Of a stretch of 64,000 nt of DNA, positions 1-9,206 are shown piece after piece. The notes beneath the pieces were generated by a model that was not told where the DNA came from, made no database searches, and saw only the letters and a list, made by a program, of their open reading frames with translations. The translations under genes and the position numbers were made by a program. Each line of letters starts with the position of its first letter. Position 1 is the first letter of the stretch. Where the stretch lies: the NCBI RefSeq assembly GCF_003205195.1, contig NZ_QJRY01000011.1, forward strand, positions 1 to 64,000. The letters are read 5' to 3'. This stretch comes from Peteryoungia wuzhouensis (GTDB lineage Bacteria > Pseudomonadota > Alphaproteobacteria > Rhizobiales > Rhizobiaceae).

Positions 1-66
1 TGGAATCAGAATTCCGCACCCAAGGGAATCATCAACACGATTCCGCGTTCAATGGACGCGCTCTAG
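1..66 (+). CDS. Possible C-terminal tail of a gene truncated by the window edge
   Basis: Frame 1 is open from the first base and reads 21 codons ending in TAG at 64-66 (tail ...NTIPRSMDAL). Its stop overlaps the last bases of the converging MFS gene. Codon use looks like that of neighbouring genes, but 21 codons cannot establish a real gene and no family is recognisable. It could equally be non-coding sequence. Confidence 0.25.
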   Translation, partial: WNQNSAPKGIINTIPRSMDAL

Positions 67-1253
67 CCGGTCGCGGCAGGCCTTGCGCCTGCCGTCAGAA
101 CCGTCGTTGCCAACACGGCCAACAGAGACACGAGCGCCAGACATGCCAAGGCGGCGCCTGGCCCGGCCCAGTCGTTGATCCAGATCACCGAGACCGGCGC
201 GAGCGCGGAAACGACAATGCGCACCGCCGACAGCGTGCCCATGGTCCGGCCATAGCCGGCGGCCCCGAAATAATGCAATGGCAGGACGCCGCGCACGATT
301 GATGTCAGGCCCTGGCCGGCACCGTAGAACAAGGCAAATGCCAGGGCGAAACCGGTCGCGGGGATCAGCAGCGATCCGGCGAGAAGGGCGATGCCGAGCG
401 CCATGACGGCGGCCGCGATCACGGCGGTCAGGGGCGGCGAGAACAGATTGCGTCTGATATATTCGATCAGTCGCGCCGCCACCTGGCTCGGCCCGATCAG
501 GCTGCCGGCAAGCGTCGCAATGCCGGTGGCGTAGCCGAGATCGCGCATCAGCACGAGCAGGGTCGCGCCGATCGCCGAGATAACGAAACCGCCGGCGGCA
601 AAGGCAATCGCCATCAGGACCATCTGCCGGGTGCGGTCCTTCGGCAGGCTTGCCTCGTCTGTGCGTTCCGCCGCCGCTGGCGTGGCCAACGTGTCGATCC
701 GCGCCTTCGGCAGGCCAAGATGGATCGGCAGGGCTATCAGCAGGTTCATGGCGGCCAGCACCAGGTAGATCTCCCGCCAGGTCATCCATGTCAGCAGCCA
801 TTGCAGCAGCGGCCAATAGATGGTGGAGGCAAAACCCGCGATCAGCGTCACGAGCGTGATATGCGCCCGCGCCTCCCGGCCATGGCTCTGGGCAAGGGCG
901 GCAAAACCCGCATCATATTGCACCGCAAGTGCAATGAATTCGGCCGCAAGCGTGATGGCGACGAAATGCCAGGCATTGTGCATGACGGCAAAAAGCGAAA
1001 GCGCGAACGCGGCTGCGACCGAGCCGAAACAGAGCACAAGGCGCGCGCCGACCCGGTCGACCAGGCGTCCAAGCACCGGCGCCGCAATTGCACCTGCCAA
1101 GAGACCGAAGGAGAAGACCCCGAAGACGAAGCTGCGGCTCCAGCCGAATTCGCTCGCGATTTCGGGTGCCAGCACCGAGAAGGAATAATAGAGCGTTCCG
1201 TAACCGATGGTCATCGTGACGCCCAGACCGATGGTCACGGGTGAGAATTTCAT
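63..1253 (-). CDS. MFS transporter
   Basis: A 396-residue inner-membrane protein with about twelve hydrophobic segments split by a hydrophilic central loop near residues 190-210, the usual 6+6 plan of the major facilitator superfamily. The motif GRLVDRVGAR at residues 62-71 matches the MFS loop 2-3 signature. The start ATG is preceded by AAGG at a 4-base gap. The substrate cannot be told from sequence; small MFS proteins of this size are often drug or metabolite exporters or monocarboxylate carriers. It is followed on the same strand by nothing within the window, and mbfA lies 71 bases upstream on the same strand but has its own iron-type operator, so a shared transcript is possible but unproven. 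Confidence 0.85.
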   Translation of the reverse strand: MKFSPVTIGLGVTMTIGYGTLYYSFSVLAPEIASEFGWSRSFVFGVFSFGLLAGAIAAPVLGRLVDRVGARLVLCFGSVAAAFALSLFAVMHNAWHFVAITLAAEFIALAVQYDAGFAALAQSHGREARAHITLVTLIAGFASTIYWPLLQWLLTWMTWREIYLVLAAMNLLIALPIHLGLPKARIDTLATPAAAERTDEASLPKDRTRQMVLMAIAFAAGGFVISAIGATLLVLMRDLGYATGIATLAGSLIGPSQVAARLIEYIRRNLFSPPLTAVIAAAVMALGIALLAGSLLIPATGFALAFALFYGAGQGLTSIVRGVLPLHYFGAAGYGRTMGTLSAVRIVVSALAPVSVIWINDWAGPGAALACLALVSLLAVLATTVLTAGARPAATG

Positions 1254-1324
1254 GGCGCCTTGCTAGTCGTATCAGATGATGACCAGATGACAGCGCCATA
1301 CGCCCTTCCGTCAAGCCGTCAGAC

Positions 1325-2308
1325 TCACCCCTGCCCGATCAGGACGCCGGCGGCGAGCACCAGCGAACCGCCGAGCACCACCTGCATGGCGGCGCGCCAG
1401 AAGGGCGTCTCCATGTAGCGGTTCTGGATGAAGGCGATCGCCCAGAGTTCGAAGAAGACGACGATGGCCGCCGTGATCGTCGCCGTCCAGAAATGCGGGA
1501 TGAGATAAGGCAGCGCGTGGCCGAGGCCACCCAGCGCCGTCATGATGCCGGAGGCCAAACCGCGCTTGACCGGCGAACCGCGACCCGACAGCTTGCCATC
1601 GTCATGGGCCGCTTCGGTAAAGCCCATCGAGATGCCGGCGCCGACCGAGGCAGACAGGCCGATGAGGAAGGTCGACCAGGTGTCGCCGGTCGCAAAGGCC
1701 GCGGCAAAGATCGGCGCCAGCGTCGAGACCGAACCGTCCATCAGACCTGCCAGCCCCGGCTGGACATAGGTCAGGATGAACTGGCGACGGGCGCCTTGGT
1801 CCTCTTCGGTCTTTGCCTCTTCGGTTACATGCTTTTCGCCGAGCATGCCGGCGATCTGTTCGTGGCCCTGTTCGGCGAGCGCAAGATCGCCCAGCAGCTT
1901 GCGGATGCCGGCATCGGAGGTTTTCTGGGCGGCCGCCATGTAGAAACGATAGGCACCCTGCTCCATCATTTCCGCCTCGGTGCGGATCTGGTCGAGGGTC
2001 TGGTTCTTTCGCAGCCAGTCGGGCTTGCGGTCATAGAAACCACGGACATGGTCCCGGCGGATCAGCGGGATGCGCTCGCCGAACCGCTCGCGATGCATCT
2101 CGATCAGCATGTTGCGATGGGTGTGCTCGACCTCGGCCATGTCCTCGAAAACCTTGGCCGATTGCGGCGCATTGGCGCGCAACTGGTCGGCATAGGCGAG
2201 ATAGATGCGCGCATCGTCCTCCTCGGAGGAAATGGCAAGCCCGAGAATCTCCTGTTCGCTGAGACTGTCGAAGGAGCGCTTGCCGGCGGACAGGGAGAAA
2301 CCAAACAT
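1325..2308 (-). CDS. mbfA: Membrane-bound ferritin MbfA (ferritin-like/VIT1 fusion)
   Basis: A 327-residue two-domain protein. Residues about 15-165 form a ferritin-like four-helix domain with the expected acidic and His ligands (EVEHTH, EMMEQGAYRF, AEQGHE). Residues about 180-327 form a VIT1/CCC1-type membrane domain with several hydrophobic helices and the segment PGLAGLMDGSVSTLAP. This fusion is MbfA (also called erythrin-vacuolar iron transport protein), known in Agrobacterium and Bradyrhizobium to export or sequester iron in the inner membrane and protect against iron and peroxide stress. AGGTG at 2316-2320 is the ribosome binding site. A perfect iron control element sits directly upstream, so Irr repression in low iron is expected. 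A globin gene is divergent. Confidence 0.93.
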   Translation of the reverse strand: MFGFSLSAGKRSFDSLSEQEILGLAISSEEDDARIYLAYADQLRANAPQSAKVFEDMAEVEHTHRNMLIEMHRERFGERIPLIRRDHVRGFYDRKPDWLRKNQTLDQIRTEAEMMEQGAYRFYMAAAQKTSDAGIRKLLGDLALAEQGHEQIAGMLGEKHVTEEAKTEEDQGARRQFILTYVQPGLAGLMDGSVSTLAPIFAAAFATGDTWSTFLIGLSASVGAGISMGFTEAAHDDGKLSGRGSPVKRGLASGIMTALGGLGHALPYLIPHFWTATITAAIVVFFELWAIAFIQNRYMETPFWRAAMQVVLGGSLVLAAGVLIGQG

Positions 2309-2321
2309 CTGTTGTCACCTT

Positions 2322-2338
2322 TTTAGAATTATTCTAAA
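2322..2338. promoter_or_regulatory. Iron control element (Irr box)
   Basis: TTTAGAATTATTCTAAA is a perfect 7-3-7 inverted repeat that matches the ICE motif bound by the heme-responsive regulator Irr in Rhizobiales. It lies two bases upstream of the mbfA ribosome binding site, so bound Irr would block mbfA transcription. It is also 100 bases upstream of the divergent truncated hemoglobin start. Confidence 0.88.
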
Positions 2339-2437
2339 CCTATGCCTCTGCTCCGGTTTTTTCAAGCGGGAAGTTCCGACTTGACCACCCTGCGACGCGG
2401 ACGTAGCCAGAGGCTGAACCACAGGGATGACGACGCC

Positions 2438-2908
2438 ATGACCATGGAGCTTTCCGGACGCGCCGCACACCGCGCCGACATCACCGCCCGCGCCGAAGCC
2501 CAGATGGCGGCCATGGGCGTCGATGCCGCCTTCATCGACCGGCTGGTCGACACCTTCTATGGCCATATCCGCCAGCATCCCGATCTTGGCCCGGTCTTCG
2601 AGGGGCGGCTTGCCGGTCGCTGGCCGGAGCATATGGTGAAGATGAAATCCTTCTGGTCGTCGATCGCCTTCAAGACCGGCGCCTATGGCGGCAAGCCTGT
2701 GCAGGCGCATCACGGCGTCGACGGCATGGCCGAAGGGCTGTTTCGCCAGTGGCTGCAGCTGTTTTCCGATACGCTGGTCGAAGTCGGGGCCACCGAAGAC
2801 ATCCATGGCTGGTTCATGACCAGTGCCGAGCGCATTGCAAAGAGCCTCGTGCTGTCCTTGTTCTACAATCCGGCCTTCGACGATCCGGCACGCAAGCCAA
2901 GGGGCTGA
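2438..2908 (+). CDS. Group III truncated hemoglobin
   Basis: A 156-residue globin-like protein. The segments FYGHIRQHPDLGPVF, W..HMVKMKSFWSS and VQAHHGV match the group III truncated hemoglobin (2/2 globin) pattern, with a conserved Trp in the G-type helix region and the proximal His in the QAHH stretch. Such proteins bind heme and are thought to handle oxygen, NO or peroxide in the cytoplasm; the exact role is not settled. The ATG at 2438 is preferred over an in-frame ATG 96 bases upstream because the upstream part overlaps the ICE/promoter region and encodes nothing globin-like; a second ATG at 2444 is also possible. The gene is divergent from mbfA and may share its Irr operator. Confidence 0.85.
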   Translation: MTMELSGRAAHRADITARAEAQMAAMGVDAAFIDRLVDTFYGHIRQHPDLGPVFEGRLAGRWPEHMVKMKSFWSSIAFKTGAYGGKPVQAHHGVDGMAEGLFRQWLQLFSDTLVEVGATEDIHGWFMTSAERIAKSLVLSLFYNPAFDDPARKPRG

Positions 2909-3017
2909 CGGTTCCTTGCGTGGAACAATCTTCCTGCGCAAGAAAACGCAAGACAGCCGGCACCACCTGGCAATTTGCCGAGCATTTCCCCTTGCACGCC
3001 AGGGTTTGCGCCTTTAG

Positions 3018-4166
<1,149 letters not shown>

Positions 4167-4189
4167 AGGCCGGACATCGACCCGAGACG

Positions 4190-4226
4190 GCAAACGCCCC
4201 GGCCTGTCCAAGGCCGGGGCGTTTGC
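4190..4226 (+). terminator. Strong hairpin after the TRAP binding-protein gene
   Basis: A perfect 16-bp stem (arms 4190-4205 and 4211-4226) with a 5-base loop lies 23 bases after the stop codon. There is no T-run after it, so termination may be partly Rho-dependent, or the hairpin may stabilise the 3' end of an abundant transport mRNA. Confidence 0.75.
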
Positions 4227-4229
4227 ATC

Positions 4230-4250
4230 CGCTACACTCTCTGTACTGGA
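4230..4250. promoter_or_regulatory. Candidate HxlR operator, copy 1
   Basis: A 21-base sequence just upstream of the hxlR-family gene that is repeated with 15 of 21 identities at 5009-5029, before the methyltransferase gene. The core CTCTCTGTACTGG (4237-4249) also matches CTTTCTGTACCGG at 4993-5005. Repetition before both genes suggests a binding site for the regulator encoded between them; this is inference. Confidence 0.45.
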
Positions 4251-4295
4251 CGGTTACCGGTCCGAGGGCGCATGATGGCGGCTGCGGAGGCCACC

Positions 4296-4985
4296 ATGGC
4301 GCACGACGGCTACAACCAGTTCTGTCCGGTCGCCAAGGCCTGCGAGGTGCTGGAGCCGCGCTGGACGCTGCTGCTGCTGGCGGAGATGTGGTCCGGCTCC
4401 ACGCGTTTCAACGAGATCCGCCGTGGCGTGCCCGGCATGTCGCCGACGCTGATGTCGAAACGGTTGCGCCAGATGGAGGAGCGGGGTCTGGTGCAGCGTC
4501 TTCGCCACCCCGGATCCGGCGAGATCCATTATCGGACCACCGCCATTGCCGACGAGCTTGAGCCGATCGTGCGGGCGCTCGGCTCCTGGGCCCATCGCAA
4601 CATCGATGCGGATGTCACGCTCGAGAAACTCGATGCGCGGCTCCTGATGTGGAACATGCGCCGGAAGATCGATCCGGCCGCCCTGCCGACCGCGCGCCGC
4701 AGCGTCATCTGCTTCATCTATCCGGAATTGCCGCGCGAGGAGCAGAGCTACTGGCTGCTGTGCAGGCCGGGAAATCCCGTCGACCTCTGCTCCACCGACC
4801 CTGGTCATGCGGTCGATCTCTTCGTCACCGCCGACCTCAAGGCCCTTACCTCCGCCTGGATCGGGCTTTCGAGCCTGAAGGCCGAAATCGAACGCGACAA
4901 GATCACGCTGGTCGGCGATGCCGCGATGGCCGCCAGCATCGGTGCCTGGATGGTGCGCAGCTCCTATGCGACAGCGCCCCCCTGA
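4296..4985 (+). CDS. HxlR-family transcriptional regulator
   Basis: A 229-residue protein whose first 100 residues carry the HxlR/MarR-like winged helix: NQFCPVAKACEVLEPRWT is the typical start, with the conserved Cys near residue 11, followed by a recognition region GMSPTLMSKRLRQMEERGLV. HxlR proteins usually have about 110-150 residues; here an extra C-terminal domain of about 110 residues with no family I recognise may be a ligand or partner domain. The ATG at 4296 has GGAGG at 4286-4290 with a 5-base gap and is preferred over ATG 4272. The downstream methyltransferase is 96 bases away and shares an upstream repeat, so the two are probably co-regulated. Confidence 0.85.
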   Translation: MAHDGYNQFCPVAKACEVLEPRWTLLLLAEMWSGSTRFNEIRRGVPGMSPTLMSKRLRQMEERGLVQRLRHPGSGEIHYRTTAIADELEPIVRALGSWAHRNIDADVTLEKLDARLLMWNMRRKIDPAALPTARRSVICFIYPELPREEQSYWLLCRPGNPVDLCSTDPGHAVDLFVTADLKALTSAWIGLSSLKAEIERDKITLVGDAAMAASIGAWMVRSSYATAPP

Positions 4986-4992
4986 CGGTCCA

Positions 4993-5029
4993 CTTTCTGT
5001 ACCGGCAGCGCTACAGTTCCTACACTGGC
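4993..5029. promoter_or_regulatory. Candidate HxlR operators, copies 2 and 3
   Basis: The 21-base copy at 5009-5029 and the 13-base half copy at 4993-5005 repeat the motif seen upstream of hxlR. They lie 53-89 bases before the methyltransferase start, where a regulator could control its promoter. The match is by eye only. Confidence 0.4.
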
Positions 5030-5081
5030 CCCTGATCCCGGCGACCGCGACACTCCTCTCTCCATCACAAGGAGAGAGACC

Positions 5082-5927
5082 ATGCAAAATGTTGCAGCAA
5101 TGCCCGCCGCCGTTGCCTCGGTTCCAGTACCGGATCTCGCGGCGCTGAAGACCCGCCAGCAGGGCGCCTGGGCGTCGGGCGACTATGCCGTCGTCGGCAC
5201 GACCCTGCAGATCGTCGGCGAAACCCTCTGCGAAGCGATCGATCTGCGCGCTGGCGAGACGGTGCTCGATGTCGCCGCCGGCAACGGCAATGCCACGCTC
5301 GCTGCCGCCCGCCGCTTTGCCGTGGTCACATCGACCGACTATGTGCCAGCCCTCTTGGAGCGCGGCCGGGCGCGTGCGGCTGCCGACGGCCTGACGGTCA
5401 CCTTCCAGACCGCCGATGCCGAGGCGCTGCCCTTCGGGAACGAGACCTTCGACGTGATCCTCTCGACCTTCGGCGTGATGTTCACCCCGAACCAGGATCA
5501 GGCCGCCCGGGAAATGCTAAGGGTCTGCCGTTCGGGTGGCCGTATCGGCATGGCCAACTGGACGCCGGATGGCTTCATCGGCCAGCTGTTCCGCACCATG
5601 GGCCAGCACCTGCCGCCACCACCCGGCGCGCTTTCTCCGGCCTTGTGGGGCACAGAGGCCCGCCTGAACGCGCTCTTCTCCCCCGCCGGCACAGTCTCCA
5701 TCCAGCCGAAGGTCTTCACCTTCCGCTATCGTTCGCCTGACCATTGGCTGGAGGTGTTTCGCACCTGGTATGGACCCGTGCACAAGGCCTTCGCCGCCCT
5801 CCCCGACGCCGGTCAGGCCGCACTCGGGCAGGATCTCCTCGCACTGATTGCCCGCTTCAACCGCGCCACCGACGGGACGATGGTCGTGCCGAGCGCCTAT
5901 CTGGAGGTCATCGTCACCAAGGCTTGA
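5082..5927 (+). CDS. Class I SAM-dependent methyltransferase (UbiE/Methyltransf_11 type)
   Basis: A 281-residue cytoplasmic enzyme. Motif I VLDVAAGNGNATLAAAR (about residues 61-77) binds S-adenosylmethionine, followed by the acidic loop STDYVP, then QTADAEALPFG and FDVILSTFGVMF (motifs II-III). The fold matches methyltransferase family 11; the substrate is unknown. A GGAGAGAG ribosome binding site precedes the ATG. It sits 96 bases after an HxlR-family regulator and carries the same repeated upstream motif, so it is likely a target gene of that regulator. Confidence 0.85.
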   Translation: MQNVAAMPAAVASVPVPDLAALKTRQQGAWASGDYAVVGTTLQIVGETLCEAIDLRAGETVLDVAAGNGNATLAAARRFAVVTSTDYVPALLERGRARAAADGLTVTFQTADAEALPFGNETFDVILSTFGVMFTPNQDQAAREMLRVCRSGGRIGMANWTPDGFIGQLFRTMGQHLPPPPGALSPALWGTEARLNALFSPAGTVSIQPKVFTFRYRSPDHWLEVFRTWYGPVHKAFAALPDAGQAALGQDLLALIARFNRATDGTMVVPSAYLEVIVTKA

Positions 5928-5990
5928 CGATCGTTGACGATCCCGGCGGGCCAGCTGCCGGGATCGTCCGAACGATGGGCCGCACGCCTC

Positions 5991-7019
5991 TCAGCTCTCC
6001 AGCCCTCTCAGAACATTGGCGACGTTGAGGCCGATTTCCGGCACGCCGTAACCACCCTCCATCAGCGTCAGGACCGGCACGCCGCTCGCCGCGATCATTT
6101 CGCCCATCTTGATATAGTCAGGGCTCTTCAGCTTGAAGAAGCTGATCGGGTCCTGCTCGAAGGTGTCGACGCCGAGCGAGACGACAATGGCTTCCGCGCC
6201 ATAGGCCTTGATGCGCTTCAGGCTGTCCTCAAGCGCTGCCGACCAGACCGACCAGGGTGTGCCTGACGGCATCGGATAGTTGGCGTTCAGGCCTTCGCCA
6301 TCACCCTCGCCCGTCTCGTCGGCATACCCTAAGAAATAGGGAAAGGCATTTTCCGGCTCGCCATGCAGCGAGGCGAAGAAGATGTCGCCGCGGCGATAGG
6401 TGATGTCCTGCGTGCCATTGCCGTGGTGAAAATCGACATCGAGGATTGCCACCTTCTTCGCTCCATGATCCAGCAACCGCTGGGCGGCAACGGCGGCATT
6501 GTTGATGAAGCAATAGCCGCCGAAGAGATCGCGGCCGGCATGGTGGCCCGGCGGGCGGCAGAGCGAGAAGGCGAAGCGGTGACCGGCATTGAGCCAGTCC
6601 GCGCCCGACAGCGCGACGCCCATCGAGGCGATCGTCGCCTCATAGGTGCCCTTGGAAATCGAGGTCTCTGCGGAGTTGGTGTAATAGCCGACAGCACCGT
6701 CGATGTGTTTGGGCACGCGCGCCGTCTGGCTGCGGCGGCAGGGGAAGGAAGTGGCGATCGCCTCGCCCTTGAAGCCATGGGCTTCCCAGCGGTCCCAGCA
6801 GGTGCGCAGGAATTCGAGATAGCCGGCGTCATGCACCTTGAGTGCCGTTTCCAGCCCGTGTTCTCCCGGTGCCTCGACATCGGTGAAACCGGCTTCCTTG
6901 ACCGCCGCCAGAACCCATTCGGCGCGGAACGGTCCTTCGAAGGGTTTCACCAGGAGGCCGCCATGCAGCTCGGTCTTGGCATCTCTGAGCTTGTGCTTTT
7001 CCGAATAATAGACGCGCAT
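5991..7019 (-). CDS. Histone deacetylase family protein, acetylpolyamine amidohydrolase-like
   Basis: A 342-residue zinc amidohydrolase. The tandem-His active site PPGHHAG (about residue 158), the metal-binding DVDFHHGNG (about 195) and a late GGYG segment match class II histone-deacetylase-type enzymes; the overall length and the start MRVYYSEKHKLRDAKTEL fit the acetylpolyamine amidohydrolase (AphA) group, which releases acetate from acetylated polyamines or other acetyl-amines. The ATG at 7019 is chosen; a GTG one codon upstream is an alternative, both behind GAGGGA. It is convergent with the methyltransferase gene, with 63 bases between the stops. Confidence 0.9.
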   Translation of the reverse strand: MRVYYSEKHKLRDAKTELHGGLLVKPFEGPFRAEWVLAAVKEAGFTDVEAPGEHGLETALKVHDAGYLEFLRTCWDRWEAHGFKGEAIATSFPCRRSQTARVPKHIDGAVGYYTNSAETSISKGTYEATIASMGVALSGADWLNAGHRFAFSLCRPPGHHAGRDLFGGYCFINNAAVAAQRLLDHGAKKVAILDVDFHHGNGTQDITYRRGDIFFASLHGEPENAFPYFLGYADETGEGDGEGLNANYPMPSGTPWSVWSAALEDSLKRIKAYGAEAIVVSLGVDTFEQDPISFFKLKSPDYIKMGEMIAASGVPVLTLMEGGYGVPEIGLNVANVLRGLES

Positions 7020-7188
7020 CACGTTCCCTCTTTTCTTGTCCGCGGTCGGGCCGCAGATCCGTCGTTACGCCGAACCTAGCGCCAGGCCGGGCGGGGCTGC
7101 AAGAGACCGTCGCCGCATTTTCGGTCACACGACCAAATCTCCTCCGGACAGACTGCGGGCTTGACCTTTTCCGGTAATGCGCCTATTT

Positions 7189-7204
7189 GGAAACGATCAT
7201 TTCC
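7189..7204. promoter_or_regulatory. Palindromic TetR operator
   Basis: GGAAACGATCATTTCC is an inverted repeat in which 7 of 8 position pairs match (only the central C/A differ from perfect symmetry). It is 20 bases upstream of a TetR-family gene, a typical autoregulatory position, and may also control the downstream MFS exporter. Very similar GGAAACGATCGTTTCC-type sites are common for TetR/AcrR regulators. Confidence 0.65.
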
Positions 7205-7223
7205 TAATTGTCCGGAGCCGACG

Positions 7224-7835
7224 ATGCCCGATAGTGCCACGTCCAGCCGCACCGCCGGCCGCCCCCGCGAATTCGAGATCGCAACCGCACTCGATGCTGC
7301 AATCGTCGTCTTCACCGAGCGGGGCTATCACGGTACCTCCATCACCGACCTGAAGGCGTGCATGGGGCTGACGGCCGGCAGCATCTACAAGGCGTTCAAG
7401 GACAAGAAGGCGATCTTCCTCGCCGCCTTCGATCGCTACAAGCAGGTGCGCGCCGCCCTTCTGGCGGAAAAACTCGCCGAAGCCTCCACCGGCCGCGCGC
7501 AGGTGCAGGCCATCCTCCATTTCTACGCCGACGCCGCCTGCGGCGAGACCGGGCGGCGCGGCTGTCTTGCCATTGGTGCCGCCGTCGAACTCGCCCTCTT
7601 CGATGCCGATGTCGCCAAGCGTGTGGCGCGGTCGCATGCCGCGCTGCTTGCTGAGATCGAGGGTTTCATCGTCAAGGGCCAGGCCGACGGGTCCGTCTCC
7701 GGCAGGGTCGATCCGCAAGCGGCGGCGCTCTCGATCTTCTCGTTCCTCCAGGGCATCCGGATCGCCGGAAAATCCGGTCAGGACCCGGGTCGCACCCGCG
7801 CAAGTGCGGATGCCCTGCTCGCCCTTCTCGACTGA
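7224..7835 (+). CDS. TetR/AcrR-family transcriptional regulator
   Basis: A 203-residue repressor-type protein. Residues 12-60 form the TetR N-terminal helix-turn-helix (ALDAAIVVFTERGYHGTS, then LTAGSIYKAFKDKKAIF). The C-terminal part is all-helical and binds an unknown ligand. A GGAG site 7 bases before ATG 7224 and the palindrome at 7189-7204 support this start over an in-frame ATG at 7161. The MFS exporter gene follows after 54 bases on the same strand, a usual arrangement for a drug-responsive repressor and its pump. Confidence 0.88.
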   Translation: MPDSATSSRTAGRPREFEIATALDAAIVVFTERGYHGTSITDLKACMGLTAGSIYKAFKDKKAIFLAAFDRYKQVRAALLAEKLAEASTGRAQVQAILHFYADAACGETGRRGCLAIGAAVELALFDADVAKRVARSHAALLAEIEGFIVKGQADGSVSGRVDPQAAALSIFSFLQGIRIAGKSGQDPGRTRASADALLALLD

Positions 7836-7889
7836 TCCCTCGCACACCCAAGCCACTTCGATCCTCCCCTCCTCCCCCGGAACATCGTC

Positions 7890-9110
7890 ATGACCCAAGC
7901 CTCCCCCACCGCCGAACCCGCCCTCGAGACCCTGCAGGCCCCTCGCCTCTCGGCCGGTCTCACCTTCATCATGGCCGCCGCCTGCGGCCTGATCGCCGCC
8001 AATCTCTACTACGCCCAGCCGCTTGCCGGCCCCATTGCGGACGCCATCGGGCTACCGCTGCATGCCAGCGGCCTGATCGTCACGCTGACGCAGGTCGGCT
8101 ATGGTCTCGGGCTGTTCTTCCTCGTGCCGCTCGGCGATCTCGTCGAGAACCGCAAACTGATCCTGGTCATGATCGGTGCCGTCACCGCCGCCCTGATCGC
8201 CGCCGGCCTTGCCACAACGCCGCTTCCCTTCCTGGCCGCATCGCTGTCGATCGGGCTCGGCGCCGTCGCGGTCCAGATGATCGTGCCCTTTGCCGCCGGC
8301 CTTGCCCCCGAACAGTCGCGCGGCAAGGTGGTGGGCAATGTCATGAGCGGGCTGATGGTCGGCATCATGATGGCCCGGCCGGTCTCGAGCCTTGTTGCCC
8401 GCCTCGGCTCCTGGCACACGATCTTCTTCCTCTCGGCCGCCGTCATGGTGGCACTTGGCGTCGCGCTTGCCATGACGCTGCCGGAACGGCGGCCGCAGGC
8501 AAAACTCGGCTATCTCTCGCTGATCGGCTCGATGGGCCGACTCTTCGTCACGCAGAAAGTGCTGCAGCGGCGCGCCGCTTACCAGGCCTTCCAGTTCGCC
8601 GCCTTCAGCCTGTTCTGGACGGTGACGCCGCTCTATCTGGTCAGTCCCGCCTTCGGCCTGACCCAGACGGGCATTGCCCTTTTCGCCCTGGCCGGTGTCG
8701 CCGGCGCCATTGCCTCACCGATTGCCGGGCGGCTTGCCGATCGCGGTCTGTCCGGCCCGGCCACCGCCTTCGGTCTCTCCAGCGTTCTCACGGCCTTCGT
8801 CGTCACGCTGATGTCGCCGGAAGGATCGTGGATCGCCCTGAGCCTGCTGACCTTTGCCGCCATTCTCCTCGATTTCGGCGTCACCACCACGTTGGTCACC
8901 GGCCAGCGTGCCATTTTCGGCCTCGGCGCTGAGCTGCGCAGCCGGCTGAACGGGCTGTTCATGGCGATCTTCTTTACCGGCGGTGCAATCGGTTCAGCCA
9001 TCGGCGCCTACAGCTATGCCCAGGGCGGCTGGACCGCCGCAGCGATCCTCGGCGGCGCCCTGCCGCTCGCCGCCCTGCTGCTCTTCCTGACGGAAGCCCG
9101 GCGGGCCTGA
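7890..9110 (+). CDS. MFS transporter (probable drug or metabolite exporter)
   Basis: A 406-residue membrane protein with about twelve hydrophobic segments. The early segment ANLYYAQPLAGPIA and the loop motif GDLVENRKL (about residue 83) match the MFS group that contains arabinose-efflux and multidrug exporters (YbcL/AraJ-like). It follows a TetR regulator with a palindromic operator, which supports inducible efflux. The ribosome binding site before ATG is weak (CGGAAC). A hairpin downstream may end the transcript. Confidence 0.85.
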   Translation: MTQASPTAEPALETLQAPRLSAGLTFIMAAACGLIAANLYYAQPLAGPIADAIGLPLHASGLIVTLTQVGYGLGLFFLVPLGDLVENRKLILVMIGAVTAALIAAGLATTPLPFLAASLSIGLGAVAVQMIVPFAAGLAPEQSRGKVVGNVMSGLMVGIMMARPVSSLVARLGSWHTIFFLSAAVMVALGVALAMTLPERRPQAKLGYLSLIGSMGRLFVTQKVLQRRAAYQAFQFAAFSLFWTVTPLYLVSPAFGLTQTGIALFALAGVAGAIASPIAGRLADRGLSGPATAFGLSSVLTAFVVTLMSPEGSWIALSLLTFAAILLDFGVTTTLVTGQRAIFGLGAELRSRLNGLFMAIFFTGGAIGSAIGAYSYAQGGWTAAAILGGALPLAALLLFLTEARRA

Positions 9111-9136
9111 ACCGCAACGCCAAAGCCTAAAACCCG

Positions 9137-9180
9137 AAGGGGCGGCTCTCCCGGTCCTCAGACCCGAAAAACCGCCCCTT
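9137..9180 (+). terminator. Possible hairpin terminator after the MFS gene
   Basis: A 9-bp GC-rich stem (9137-9145 with 9172-9180) closes a 26-base loop, starting 27 bases after the MFS stop. It is located between two converging genes and could serve both. The large loop and lack of a T-run make this moderate. Confidence 0.45.
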
Positions 9181-9206
9181 CCCCCCGGCCCCCGCCGTAG
9201 TCGAAC

